A stretch of DNA of 64,000 nucleotides, from contig NC_134763.1 in NCBI RefSeq assembly GCF_050436995.1, positions 8,923,001-8,987,000 of the forward strand, written 5' to 3'. Below are positions 35,176 through 44,406 of the stretch, in pieces (position 1 is the first letter of the stretch; every line of letters starts with the position of its first letter). The position numbers and the translations under genes are program-made. The DNA comes from Anticarsia gemmatalis (lineage: Eukaryota; Arthropoda; Insecta; Lepidoptera; Erebidae). Under the pieces are notes generated by a model that saw only the letters and a list, made by a program, of their open reading frames with translations, ran no database searches and was not told where the DNA came from.

Positions 35176-35567
35176 AGAAAAAATACACTTTACATAAATA
35201 ATAAATTTATTTATTGGCTCCAAACTTATTATAATGTTACATAGTATAATGCTACATTTGAGTTTTATACAGTATATAAGAGAGTTAGTAAGAAAGACTA
35301 TTTTAATTGTTAGTGAACGGAATAATTATACTTATAACATGCGCTAGAGATACAATATTATTAATTCTAAATATAATTAATTGTGACCGACCTGAGCTAG
35401 GTTTTAAAAAAACCTGTGTTACAGGACTTCACTTGACGCGACTTGAAAGAAATTTTATTCGACATTATTTTGGTTATTTGCCTAGATTACAATACAAAAA
35501 GTTAGTTATATACAGTGGTAAACTATAAACTAGGTGTAGATTTTAAAACTAACAGTATTCAATGGTT

Positions 35568-36348
35568 TTACTGTACAATGTCTAGTAATTTTTCTGTATC
35601 TGAGTAGTCGTATTGTCCTAAGTATTCAGACAAAATTTTTCTAACTTTTTTAGATGTAAAGTTATAAATGTGTAGTTCCTTATTTAACTTATTATATAGA
35701 TATGGCCCCGAAAGCATGCTTTGTTTGGGGACGAGTGCAAACAATGTCTGACCTCCTTTTGTCTGCAAGACCAGGGTCAAAAGGAAGTAGAGAATGCTGA
35801 TGAAGAATAGTGTTTACTATAAATAATTGTCGTACAGTTAATACATTACATGCTGAGTAAAGCTGGTGTGTAGGGAACCTAAAAGGGCGGAAAGTAGCTA
35901 CCTTTAGAACTGCTCTTTGTGAGCGTTCTGGTGGGAGTAGGATAGATTTAGCAGCACCACCCCAGGACGTAATACAGTACGTAAGTATGGACTGACACAA
36001 AGCCAAATATACTTGTCTAATTAATTTATAATCAGCAATGTTACGTAAACTCTTGAAAATATATATCAATTTACGCACTCTCGTGCACAGTAAATCAATC
36101 TGTTTACGGAAGTTTAAATTTGTGTCAATCGTGACACCTAGATATTTTATATTGTTAGTTACAGCTAATGTGGGACAGGTGCATGCAGCGTCGGCGTTTG
36201 TTAGCGAGCAAGTATGTGCGTAAATGTTATGATTAGTAAGCGGCATGTTAGTACGTTTGCACTCGTCAACATTACAAACTTTAGTTTCAGACACAGAAAA
36301 ATTATCTAGGTCACTAAGTAGTTGATGAGTCATGGAATTTAGTAACAA
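35568..36348 (-). pseudogene. LINE B ORF2, C-terminal RT remnant, frameshifted
   Basis: Reads from the deletion junction near 36348: SDLDNFSVSETKVCNVDE, then NNIKYLGVTIDTNLNFRKQI (the RT domain 7 'KYLGV-x-x-D' motif), then LCQSILTYCITSWGGAAKS and ERSQRAVLKVATFRPF, as in Jockey/CR1-type ORF2 C-termini. The frame breaks at a run of four C on the + strand (35706-35709). One extra base shifts HAFG off the frame of GPYLYNKLNKELHIYNF, which continues to a stop at 35568. It has no catalytic residues. Confidence 0.8.
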
Positions 36349-36422
36349 ATGAAAAAATTAAATAAAAATAAACTTAACGGTTTAAGTATGTGCGAATTAA
36401 AATTATCTTAAAGGTAGCGCTC

Positions 36423-37619
36423 TTAGGCGCCTGCATAATCTATTGAATTAATATATTTGTCCTCTGAGTATTTACGTGCTGGGCAATTTACGTCACCTGT
36501 TGAATGGTCACATTTCCTTTTAAAACGATTACACGTCGCACACTTGGGGGAAGAAGATTTCTTGCTGCAATCCTTAGAAGTATGCCCAGAGTCTCCACAG
36601 TGGCTGCAAGTAGGGCAAGTTTCACGGCAATACTTAGCTGCATGGCCGTACTGCTGACAATTGAAGCACCTAGTTACTATGGTGAAATCTCTCACGGGGC
36701 AAGATGTCCAGTTAATGAAAATGCGTCCTTGAGTTATTAGTATTTTTCTTATATTTGCGGGCACTTCCAAAACATAATTACAGCTGGCTAGGTTTTTCTT
36801 ACCCGATTTATGACTCAATTTTATTGTAGATAAAAATGAATCACGAGTAATATTCGGCAGCTTCTCATACAGGTTCTGCTCATATATGCACTCAAATACC
36901 TCCTTCTCTGTAAGTGCTACAGGTACACCAATAACGACAATCCTTGGTCGACGCTTTGTAGCTTCCTCGACCTTTAGTCCCGAAGATACAAGCTTGTCCG
37001 AATGTCGCAACTTTTCTATATCGCCTTTATTTTCAGTGCTTATAAGGACTCCACCGTTCTTTACTTTTCGCACCTCCCGGACTTGCAGCTTAAGTTCCTC
37101 TGGAGAAATTATTTTCTGGACAAGGGTCTTAGTGTCATTACTTGTTTTGGTCGTATCATTAGGATAAATGACTACAGAGCTTAAATTTGCAGGGCGGATG
37201 AAGTTATTGGTACCTTTTTTGACCATATTTGCGTACGAGCTCATTTCAACAGGCTTCAACTTGTCTTCAACAGCCGCCTGGATTTGTTCCAAAGTGCTGG
37301 AGACCTTCTGCTGCTCCCGTAAACGTTCAATGGTAGAGTACGCTTGGATGGTCTTCTGTTTAAGGGCTTGGTAAAGGACAGCCATCTGGCCCGTCCCCTG
37401 GGTAACATTACGGCAAAGATTAGTGACACGTAACTTTTGGTCTGAGTTCATTTTGCCGTCGGATACTATAGAACACACTTCTCTTATACATGAATCTATA
37501 GATCCGAGCCATTTTTGAACTTCTTGTGTGGGTATGACTTCCACAGGTAGCTCCTCTGAGTTCGATGGTCTTGGGTCAATTGGGTGAGTCCTGCACGGGC
37601 TAGATCCTGCGTTAGACAT
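36423..37619 (-). CDS. LINE B ORF1, gag-like with three CCHC zinc knuckles
   Basis: 398 aa from ATG at 37619, intact. The central domain RRPRIVVIGVPVALTEKEVF (near residue 230) is the RRM/MA-like region typical of I/Jockey/R1-type ORF1. Three knuckles are at the C-terminus: CFNCQQYGHAAKYC, CSHCGDSGHTSKDC and CATCNRFKRKCDH...C. They bind nucleic acid and help form the RNP. A coiled-coil-prone stretch (QALKQKTIQAYSTIERLREQ) lies near residue 85. That ORF1 stays open while ORF2 is deleted resembles half-LINEs that encode ORF1 only. Confidence 0.85.
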   Translation of the reverse strand: MSNAGSSPCRTHPIDPRPSNSEELPVEVIPTQEVQKWLGSIDSCIREVCSIVSDGKMNSDQKLRVTNLCRNVTQGTGQMAVLYQALKQKTIQAYSTIERLREQQKVSSTLEQIQAAVEDKLKPVEMSSYANMVKKGTNNFIRPANLSSVVIYPNDTTKTSNDTKTLVQKIISPEELKLQVREVRKVKNGGVLISTENKGDIEKLRHSDKLVSSGLKVEEATKRRPRIVVIGVPVALTEKEVFECIYEQNLYEKLPNITRDSFLSTIKLSHKSGKKNLASCNYVLEVPANIRKILITQGRIFINWTSCPVRDFTIVTRCFNCQQYGHAAKYCRETCPTCSHCGDSGHTSKDCSKKSSSPKCATCNRFKRKCDHSTGDVNCPARKYSEDKYINSIDYAGA

Positions 37620-37835
37620 GTCTACCACAGGAACACTTTTTCATTTGTATATATATATTCGGAAACTTAGTACATAATCTCACAATAAATCCACTAGTCT
37701 CTACGTATTCACTCGTGTCCCACTTAAAATTTTTACGACGCGGCAAATAGTTTGATCTAGATTAGTAATTGTATTTATAAATTCATTTCAAGACAATAGA
37801 AAAACACGTCCGCGCAATCAAGTGATCGATCAATC

Positions 37836-40257
37836 AATGTAGTGGAGTTTACGGATGTACTGGGCGCGGTAAGTGCAATCATTGACTATTGTGGCGTCGA
37901 TTGTGTTTACATGTTAGGTGATTATAACGCGCATCCTTCTGAACGGTTTTACCGTGAACTAACAAACTTTTGTGAGGAACAAAAATGGTCATGTATTGAC
38001 ACAATTAAGTTAGGCTTGTCATCCAATACGTACACTTTTGTAAGTGAGTCCCACGGGTCCAAACGCTGGTTGGACCACTGCGTGGTGACTAAAGCGGCAG
38101 TTAATACAATTGACAATGTATCTGTGTTGTATGATGTCATGTGGTCAGACCATTTTCCGCTTGTAATTAATTGTAATTTAAAAATAGTGTCGAGAAAGAC
38201 TTTTTGTAATAATAACATGTATAATAATAAGGTTATGTGGGGAGAAAGATCTCCGCAACAAATACTCATGTACCAAGAGGAATGTCATAAAAACCTGCGA
38301 CTCATTGATTTTCCACAAGAGTTCAGCAGTTGTTCTGATAGAATGTGTAATGATATCTCTCACAGGCGTATTATTGACAAACTATATGATAATATTGTTC
38401 AGGCCTTGACTGAGGCTGCTTTAGTGGGTCGAGAGGCTAAAAAGAGAGTGAGAAGGAAAGCGGTGGTGGGTTGGAATAGGCATGTTGCTGAAGCTCATGG
38501 GCAGGCCAAGCAAACATTTTTGGTGTGGAATTGGTACGGAAGACCTTCTTGTGGTCCCATATACAATGAGATGTATGAGACCAGAAAAGTGTTCAAGGCA
38601 CGTCTTAAATGGTGCCAAGATCATGAAGCACAAATAAAAGCAGACGTGCTCGCGTCAAACCATTCCAGTAACGATTTCCGTGCGTTCTGGAAAAATACTA
38701 ATAAATTTAATTGCAAGCCTGGGCTGCCCGTCAGCGTCAGTGGCGTAACTGAACCTAAAAACATTGCCAATCTATTTAAAAATCATTTTATAGTAAAGTC
38801 TCCGTTGGGACCGTCTCGGGTGGTGATTGATGCTGGGGCCGACATGGAAGCGGGGATTAAATTTAAACCTACTGAAATTGCCCAAACTATACAATCCATG
38901 TCGAGGGGTAAATCTCCAGGTCATGACGGCCTCAGTATTGAGCATCTCCGATACGCGGGACCACACTTACCTAGAGCTTTGGCTATGTTGTACTCTTTCT
39001 GCGTTTCACATAGTTATATACCAACAGAAATGTTACGAACCGTGGTAGTGCCTATTATAAAAAACAAAACCGGTGACAGCGCTGATATAAACAATTATAG
39101 GCCTATATCACTCGCCACTGTAATTTCAAAAGTGTTTGACAGCATGCTTAACACAGAGTTGAACAAGTGTGTGAGTCTCTGTGATAACCAGTTTGGTTTT
39201 CGCCGGGAGTTATCAACGGAGAGTGCTGTACTATGTCTTAAGCATGCTGTCAACTACTACACGAAGCGTAATACGTCTGTGTACTGCTGCTTCCTCGACC
39301 TCTCGAGGGCTTTTGACCTGGTTTCCTATGATATCCTATGGCATAAGTTGGAAAAATCAAAGTTACCAAAGTCTACCATCAACATCCTGAAATATTGGTA
39401 TGGAAACCAGGTCAACAGTGTTAAATGGGCCGGGGCTATGTCGGACTCGTATGGATTGGAGTGCGGGGTGAGGCAGGGGGGTTTGACTTCGCCAACGCTG
39501 TTCATTCAATCTTTACGTGAACGAGTTGATCGCCGAGCTCAGCAGCGTCAGAGTTGGATGTCATATTGATGAAATATGTTTAAATAATATAAGTTATGCT
39601 GACGACATGGCGCTGCTGAGCGCGTCGCCCTGTGGTTTGCGAAAGCTCATATCAAAATGTGAAAAGTACGCTGTAAGTCATGGCCTAATATACAATGTCA
39701 AGAAAAGCGAGATCATGGTCTTTGGGGCCCGTGGTAAAAGCCCTACATCATTGCCACCTATATATCTCAACGGGTCACAGTTAAAGAGAGTTTTTAACTT
39801 TAAATATCTAGGGCATATTTTGACACCCGACCTCAAGGACGATGCCGATATAGAGAGGGAGCGGAGGGCGATGTCAGTGAGAGCGAACATGCTAGCTCGC
39901 AGGTTTGCAAGATGCTCAAAAGATGTTAAAATCACTTTGTTCAGAGCTTATTGCACAACATTCTACACATGCAGCCTGTGGGCTAGATATACTCAAAAAT
40001 CTTACAGCGCCCTCCGCATCCAATATAATAATGCCTTCAGAATGTTTTTGGGGCTGCCTAGGTTTTGTAGTGCATCAGGTATGTTCGCTGAAGCAAGAGT
40101 GGATTGTTTTTACACCACGATTCGCAAAAGGTGTGCATCCCTGGTGCGCAGAATGAGGGCTAGCTCCAACAGCATTCTGAAGATGATAGCGGATAGGTTG
40201 GACTGTAGGTACATGAATCACTGCTGTGCTACTTCCCACGGGATGGTGCGGCGGTGA
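37836..40257 (+). pseudogene. LINE A ORF2, endonuclease C-terminal part and reverse transcriptase
   Basis: Resumes the ORF2 frame after the insertion: NVVEFTDVLGAVSAI, then the EN motif VYMLGDYNAHPSER (catalytic GDYNAH) and MWSDHFPLVINC (catalytic SDH). The RT core follows: INNYRPISLATVISKVFD, CCFLDLSRAFDLVSYDILW, LECGVRQGGLTSPTLF. A 4-bp tandem duplication, TTCATTCA (about 39502-39509), then shifts the frame. The second frame continues NLYVNELIAELSS, with the catalytic NNISYADDMALLSA near 39595, FNFKYLGHILTPDL, and a stop at 40257. All catalytic motifs are present, so only the frameshift and the insertion inactivate it. Confidence 0.85.
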
Positions 40258-40466
40258 TTTGTGTGCCTGGTCTGAACTATTTTATTTTATGTTTACTATG
40301 CCTATTGTTTTGTGTGTGTTTGTATGTTTGTTTACTGTGTCTAATGTTTTGTGTGTGTTTATGTTGTAATTTAATATATTAACATAGTTATTAAGGAATA
40401 TTGTTACTAACCCAATGAGTCACTGTTACTTGAAATAAATGAAATTATTATTATTATATTATTATT
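40258..40466 (+). other. LINE A 3' UTR and ATT tail
   Basis: About 210 bp. Contains two related GT-rich blocks ('ttttgtgtgtgtttgtatgt' and 'ttttgtgtgtgtttatgttg') about 45 bp apart, then 'cttgaaataaatgaaatt' (polyadenylation-like AATAAA) and an ATT repeat. The Tc1 element resumes immediately after the ATAC duplication. Confidence 0.75.
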
Positions 40467-40470
40467 ATAC

Positions 40471-41479
40471 CGCGTGTTACCTCCTCTAGCATTTATGGTG
40501 ACCTGCATGCATTCTGGCATGCTTTGGAGGATGTTTAAATTACTTCTTGAAGAACTTTATCCCACACTCTGACTAGAGCGGTTCTTCGCTCACCAAGTGA
40601 TTCTGGTGGGTTGGGCAGTGCGCATACACTGTTTTTAGCATGTGCCAGACATGTTCTATGGGGTTGATGTCTGGACTGTGAGCAGGCTAAGCCAGTTTTT
40701 GAATCCCGATATCAGCAAGGTGCGATTCCACAACGCGGGCGCTATGAGCGCGCGCATTAAACTGCATTAGAGTTAATCCTCCCGACCAATGAAATCCATA
40801 AGTGGTACAACATGGTCTTGGAAGATTTCTTCAATGTACCCGGCTGCTGTTATGCGCTGATCTACGATGACAAGCTCCGTACGTGCCTCCAAACATACAC
40901 CTCTCCATACCATAACAGACCTACCTTTGTAACTGACCGTCTGACGTGTTGTGTTGGGAAAAAACCGTCCTTAATGGCGTCTTTACACTCTCTCACGACC
41001 ATTTGGTGCTCTTAATGTTACTCAGCACTCATCGGTTAACAAGAACTTGCTCCATTGGTCGATAGCCAATTCACATGTTTACGAGCAAATCGTAATCGCG
41101 CAACTCGATGGTGTCTCTCGAGTTCTGGTACTCGGGTTGGTCTTCCTGCCTGTAAATTACGTTCTTTTATCCTTCGCCTCATGTTCCGTTCACTAAGAAT
41201 GACTCCGCGTGCCGCTTGAAGCCTCTAGTGAATCTCAAACGCTGTCAGAAAGCGGTTTCTCAGCACCTCGAGGTTAACAAATCGGTCATCTCTTGCGGAT
41301 GTACATCGTGTTCGTCCAATTCCTAGTCGCCGCGTGTAGAGACCAGTCTCACGATACCTCCTAATCGCAGACCTTAAAGTGGTACGCGATACATTGAAAA
41401 ATGCAGCCACCTCTCAATGGTAATGGCCCTGATCGGACAACAAGACCACCTAAGCCACTTGTTCAGCAGTAAGTGGCAT
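40471..41479 (-). pseudogene. Tc1-like transposase, degenerate
   Basis: Minus strand from ATG 41479 (MPLTAEQVA, then a stop). A paired-like helix-turn-helix follows (AAFFNVSRTTLRSAIRRYRE near 41400, ETGLYTRRLGIGRTR), which binds the TIRs. The catalytic region keeps WSKFLLTDEC (first Asp), followed by a stop. The second motif reads MQFNARAHSARVVESH at about 40735-40770, where the family has Asp after MQ, so that catalytic Asp is Phe here. The third motif, HSPDINPIEHVWHMLKT at about 40625-40680, is intact, and the end reads CMQVTINARGGNTR. Several stops and frameshifts make it clearly dead. Confidence 0.9.
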
Positions 41480-41738
41480 CTTCAAATCTTTTCTAAAATC
41501 TAAATAGACCAATAATCAATAAAAATCATAAAGAAAATCGTTTCCGTGCAGCAATATTTCAAAATACAGAATTCAACTGACCTCTCGAATCAACACTGAA
41601 TTCAGTTCTAACACACATTGTTAGAAAAAGTCATCCGTCACTTAAATTAATCTGAAATTCAACACTTCATAACACTAAACAGATCACTTCGCAACTACTT
41701 ACAACAATATATCTTTCATATATTACTTAATTAACTGA

Positions 41739-41965
41739 CTGCCTCCGTGGCGGAGTGGTTTAGGCCACCACGCCAAAACCACTGCGTCGGGAGGTCGTGG
41801 GTTCGATTCCCACACGGAACAATTATTTGTGCGTTCCACAAATAATTGTTTCGGGTCTGGTTGTGCTTTGTGTCCGTTGTTTGTATGTTTGTAAAAGTCC
41901 CCGCGACACAAGAGCAATTCTTAGTGCGGGAGTTGTCTTTTTAAAAAAGAAAAGAAAAAAAAAGA
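41739..41965 (+). mobile_element. SINE family 1, best-preserved copy, inside the Tc1 element
   Basis: 'ctccgtggcggagtggttta' (A-box) and 'gtgggttcgattcccacac' (B-box) form a tRNA-like head. The palindrome 'aattatttgtgcgttccaca' / 'aataattgt' follows, then 'gtgtccgttgtttgtatgtt', 'gtccccgcgacacaagagca' and 'tagtgcgggagttgtctttt', with an A-rich tail. It sits between the transposase start and the right TIR, so it is a second, independent insertion into the Tc1 element. Confidence 0.88.
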
Positions 41966-41992
41966 ATTTGTTTACAAATTCACGATAAGCGC

Positions 41993-42019
41993 TTGGGCCA
42001 CTTTTTCTGCCGCTGAGTG
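41993..42019 (-). repeat. Tc1 element right TIR
   Basis: 27 bp, exact complement of the left TIR at 24903-24929. Followed by TA at 42020-42021. Confidence 0.93.
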
Positions 42020-42188
42020 TATATTAAGTTAACCCTACATCTTATGTAGCGGTCAATAACCTCTCGACCCTTGAAACTTGAATAAAACAATCGTTTGTAG
42101 AATGCATTCTCTTAACTTAAATTAACAAACTATTTCATTAGTTTCGAAAAATGCTAAGAATTCTTGAGTGTTTTCGTTTTTATTTATA

Positions 42189-42488
42189 CTCCGGTCAATT
42201 TAGACATTTGACCCACGACAAATTCAGGGGAAGCTGAAAATTCTTAAAATTGTTTAAATTATAATTATAAACATTGTCTTAAAAGTCCCAACCGATCCCA
42301 TGTAAGGAAAAAATTTTAGCTGGGTAATAAGGTCCAAAAAATGAGTTTTTCGCGATTTTCTTGAAAACGGTAAGTTTTATCGCAAAATTACCCCAGACAT
42401 AATTTGTAGATCAGGGAATTTCCTATAAAAAAGGTATCAATAATTTTTTCCCTAAAAGCCACCGCTTCTGAGATATAACGATGCAAAA
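42189..42488 (+). repeat. left arm of the 300-bp inverted repeat
   Basis: Complement of 43253-43559. Shared words include 'cacgacaaattcaggggaag', 'aaaattaccccagacataat' and 'taaaagccaccgcttctgag'. The inner limit is 'cgatgcaaaa'. Few mismatches are visible between arms. Confidence 0.85.
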
Positions 42489-43164
42489 CCTCTGGAAAAG
42501 GATTATGTATTGAGAACCATTCCAAAAGTTTTCGTAAGTCTTTAGCATCTTTTTTTACTCGTGAATCACTTGCATCAACATGCTGCTCGGTCGTATCCAT
42601 CCTAACATTAGCCAGATCTTCTAATTTTTCACAAACTGTATTCATTGCATGCATACTATAAACCCATTTACATATGACACTCTGTTTTGTGCTTCTTCCT
42701 CGAGCAATACCTCCATCTGTCTTCATAGCTTTCATCATAGACTGCTCAATTACCATGTCCGTTGAAGTGCCACAGCTTAATTTGTCTGAACGTCTAAAAA
42801 AATTTTTATAGACTTCAGGATCTATGAAATTCTCTAATTGTAGCATATCCTGCAAGTATAGGTGTGCAGACTTAGCATACGGAAAATGTCCAGACGCGTG
42901 AAAGTAAGGAAGCATTTCTTTGACGCAGTTTAAATGAGCTTTCCAATCCCCCATACGTTCAGCTCTTAAAAACTCTTTAAGAATTGAAACCATATAAAAA
43001 TATTGAATCCAAAGTTTCGCTGTTGGTCCTCGTTCCTCATAATCCTTAAGTTTTTGATTCAGTTTATTAAGTAAAGCTCCAGATATTTCATCATTTTCAA
43101 TATCATTGTATGAAAAAATTTTATCTACTATATTTTCGATATTAATTATTAAATCAGCATCCAT
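42388..43164 (-). CDS. 258-aa ORF of the long-TIR element, C-terminus encoded in the TIR
   Basis: ATG at 43164, stop at 42388; the frame is open back to about 43231 without another Met (LQLALAIIILKEVEIDD). Seen: PTAKLWIQYFYMVSILKEFL and MLPYFHASGHFPYAKSAHLY, then LQDMLQLENFIDPEVY, a Ser/Thr segment, and LLEWFSIHNPFPE. The last 30 or so residues (HRYISEAVAFREKIIDTFF...) come from the inverted-repeat arm. I recall multi-copy predicted proteins of aphids and cnidarians with the 'W-Q-Y ... A-S-G-H ... Y-A-K-S-A-x-L-Y-L-Q' pattern, probably mobile-element encoded; that is memory, not a search. It lacks any recognisable DDE triad and is shorter than those proteins, so it is probably a fragment. Confidence 0.6.
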   Translation of the reverse strand: MDADLIINIENIVDKIFSYNDIENDEISGALLNKLNQKLKDYEERGPTAKLWIQYFYMVSILKEFLRAERMGDWKAHLNCVKEMLPYFHASGHFPYAKSAHLYLQDMLQLENFIDPEVYKNFFRRSDKLSCGTSTDMVIEQSMMKAMKTDGGIARGRSTKQSVICKWVYSMHAMNTVCEKLEDLANVRMDTTEQHVDASDSRVKKDAKDLRKLLEWFSIHNPFPEVLHRYISEAVAFREKIIDTFFIGNSLIYKLCLG

Positions 43165-43252
43165 GATGTCATCGATTTCAACTTCTTTTAATATTATAAT
43201 TGCTAAAGCAAGTTGAAGTAGTGTATGAGTGTATTATGACGCTCGCAATTTT

Positions 43253-43559
43253 TTGCATCGTTATATCTCAGAAGCGGTGGCTTTTAGGGAAAAAATTATT
43301 GATACCTTTTTTATAGGAAATTCCCTGATCTACAAATTATGTCTGGGGTAATTTTGCGATAAAACTTACCGTTTTCAAGAAAATCGCGAGAAACTCATTT
43401 TTTGGACCTTATTACCTCGCTAAAATTTTTTCCTTACATGGGATCGGTTGGGACTTTTAAGACAATGTTTATAATTATAATTTAAACAATTTTAAGAATT
43501 TTCAGCTTCCCCTGAATTTGTCGTGGGTTTACTGATTTTTTGGTCTAATTTGACCGGAC
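43253..43559 (-). repeat. right arm of the 300-bp inverted repeat
   Basis: Carries the same coding-derived sequence as the left arm ('tgcatcgttatatctcagaa') in reverse, then 'ggatcggttgggacttttaa' and 'gtcgtgggtttactgatttt'. It has a few extra bases compared with the left arm near the outer end. Confidence 0.85.
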
Positions 43560-44406
43560 TATTAATTGACTTGTTAAAATGTTGACAGGCGATGTTTGTC
43601 AATAGGTCATTGAACTATAGACTGGGGTATGTCAATGATATTTTGAAGATAAAGCGATGTAGAGTTCATGGGACGTTATTATTTTTGGTTATTCTTAAAT
43701 TAACTTTTCAAACGATTCTAGCTGTTGTTCGTGTTGTTTAATAACAATACATCCACTTTATTCAGATTAACCTTTTAATTGTGAAATAGGTGTATTCATC
43801 TATTGTCATTTAAAAACTTCAAAGCTATTGGACCCTATACGAAACCCTTTTTATATATAAATTTCATTTGGCCCACCATTATTTTTTTTGTTTAAGAGTT
43901 TCTAAAAAATCAAAGCTGTTTATCTATTATTGTATTTGCCGTCTACCGCAATACGTTAATACTCCAATTGAATGAATATTATTATCTAATCCAAGTTTAG
44001 TTTTCTGAGTATTTGTTCAGATTTTCTGAGAATCAATTGTAAATGAAAGTGGGTCGATGTCTGTAGTTCGTTTTAACTTCGACATCATTATTGGAACTTC
44101 TAAACTTTAATAGTAAAGTGTATTTAACAATTTATGAAAGAAATGACATTGTTTGTGCTTACCGAGGATTGATAGGGAGTCAGTACTCTGACATATTATG
44201 ACTAAAAACTAATATTTATAATTAAAAATTTGTATATGGACCTAAAATATATCTCAGTATCTATTGTTATAGTGTCATATCGCAAAACTTCCTCTTAATG
44301 CACAACATATCAAAGATTTATTGGACACCTAAACTAGAAATATGGTAAAAATACTAAAATAGAAATAACATACCTAAAGCCATTGAAAAAACAAAACGTG
44401 ATACAG

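Larger units (their letters stand above)
31079..35196 (+). mobile_element. Dong/R4-clade retrotransposon, copy 2
   Basis: Head to tail with copy 1. It has a leader homologous to copy 1 from 'tacgtccatgtcgaacatca', one long ORF, a 3' UTR with two hairpins, and a tail 'acataaataataa' entering the LINE B end. It is divergent from copy 1 in protein sequence throughout, so this is not a recent duplication of the same element but a second, independent insertion into the TAA run. Confidence 0.85.
35197..37835 (-). mobile_element. LINE B: minus-strand non-LTR element with large internal deletion
   Basis: On the minus strand: a 5' leader of about 215 bp from 37835, an intact ORF1 (37619-36423), only 75 bp of spacer, then the C-terminal end of ORF2 (36348-35568), and a 3' UTR ending in 'ggagccaataaataaattta'. 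The whole endonuclease and RT catalytic core are missing while both ends remain. The + strand AAT at 26514-26516 and 37836-37838 is its apparent target duplication in LINE A. The + strand TAA runs holding the Dong copies fit its microsatellite tail. Confidence 0.8.
25081..40466 (+). mobile_element. LINE A: APE-type non-LTR retrotransposon, 5'-truncated, interrupted
   Basis: Bounded by a 4-bp target duplication ATAC (25077-25080, 40467-40470). Order: ORF1 without its start, ORF2 with endonuclease then reverse transcriptase, a 3' UTR with GT-rich runs, 'aataaatgaaatt', and an ATT-repeat tail. An 11,322-bp insertion (26517-37838) interrupts the endonuclease; removing it restores the frame and leaves a 3-bp AAT duplication. 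LINE A's own length is therefore about 4.06 kb. An APE endonuclease with a microsatellite-like tail suggests the CR1/L2/Jockey group; I cannot fix the clade by eye. Confidence 0.85.
24903..42019 (-). mobile_element. Tc1-like DNA transposon, split by a 15.4-kb LINE insertion
   Basis: Identical 27-bp terminal inverted repeats (24903-24929 and 41993-42019, beginning CACTCAGCGGCAGAAAAAGT) are each flanked by TA, the target duplication of Tc1/mariner elements. The transposase pseudogene reads on the minus strand from 41479. Without LINE A and the SINE at 41739 the element would be about 1.5 kb, normal for Tc1. Its transposase reading frame resumes on the far side of LINE A, which shows that LINE A inserted into a pre-existing element. 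Confidence 0.9.
42189..43559. mobile_element. long-TIR (about 300 bp) transposon carrying an ORF fragment
   Basis: Inverted arms 42189-42488 and 43253-43559 are nearly identical apart from a short length difference near the outer end. Outer ends are CTCCGGTCAA and GTCCGGTCAA, flanked by TA on both sides (42187-42188, 43560-43561), consistent with a TA target duplication. The unique middle is about 760 bp. The minus-strand ORF spans the middle and enters the left arm. It could be a non-autonomous, gene-fragment-carrying (Pack-type) element or a deleted autonomous transposon. Superfamily undetermined. Confidence 0.8.

Noticed and set aside
26531..35196. The two Dong copies as a recent tandem duplication
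   Set aside because: Protein and UTR sequences differ throughout and the domain number differs, so they are separate insertions.
41739..41825. Functional tRNA gene
   Set aside because: It is the head of a SINE family with at least five other copies in the window sharing the non-tRNA body.
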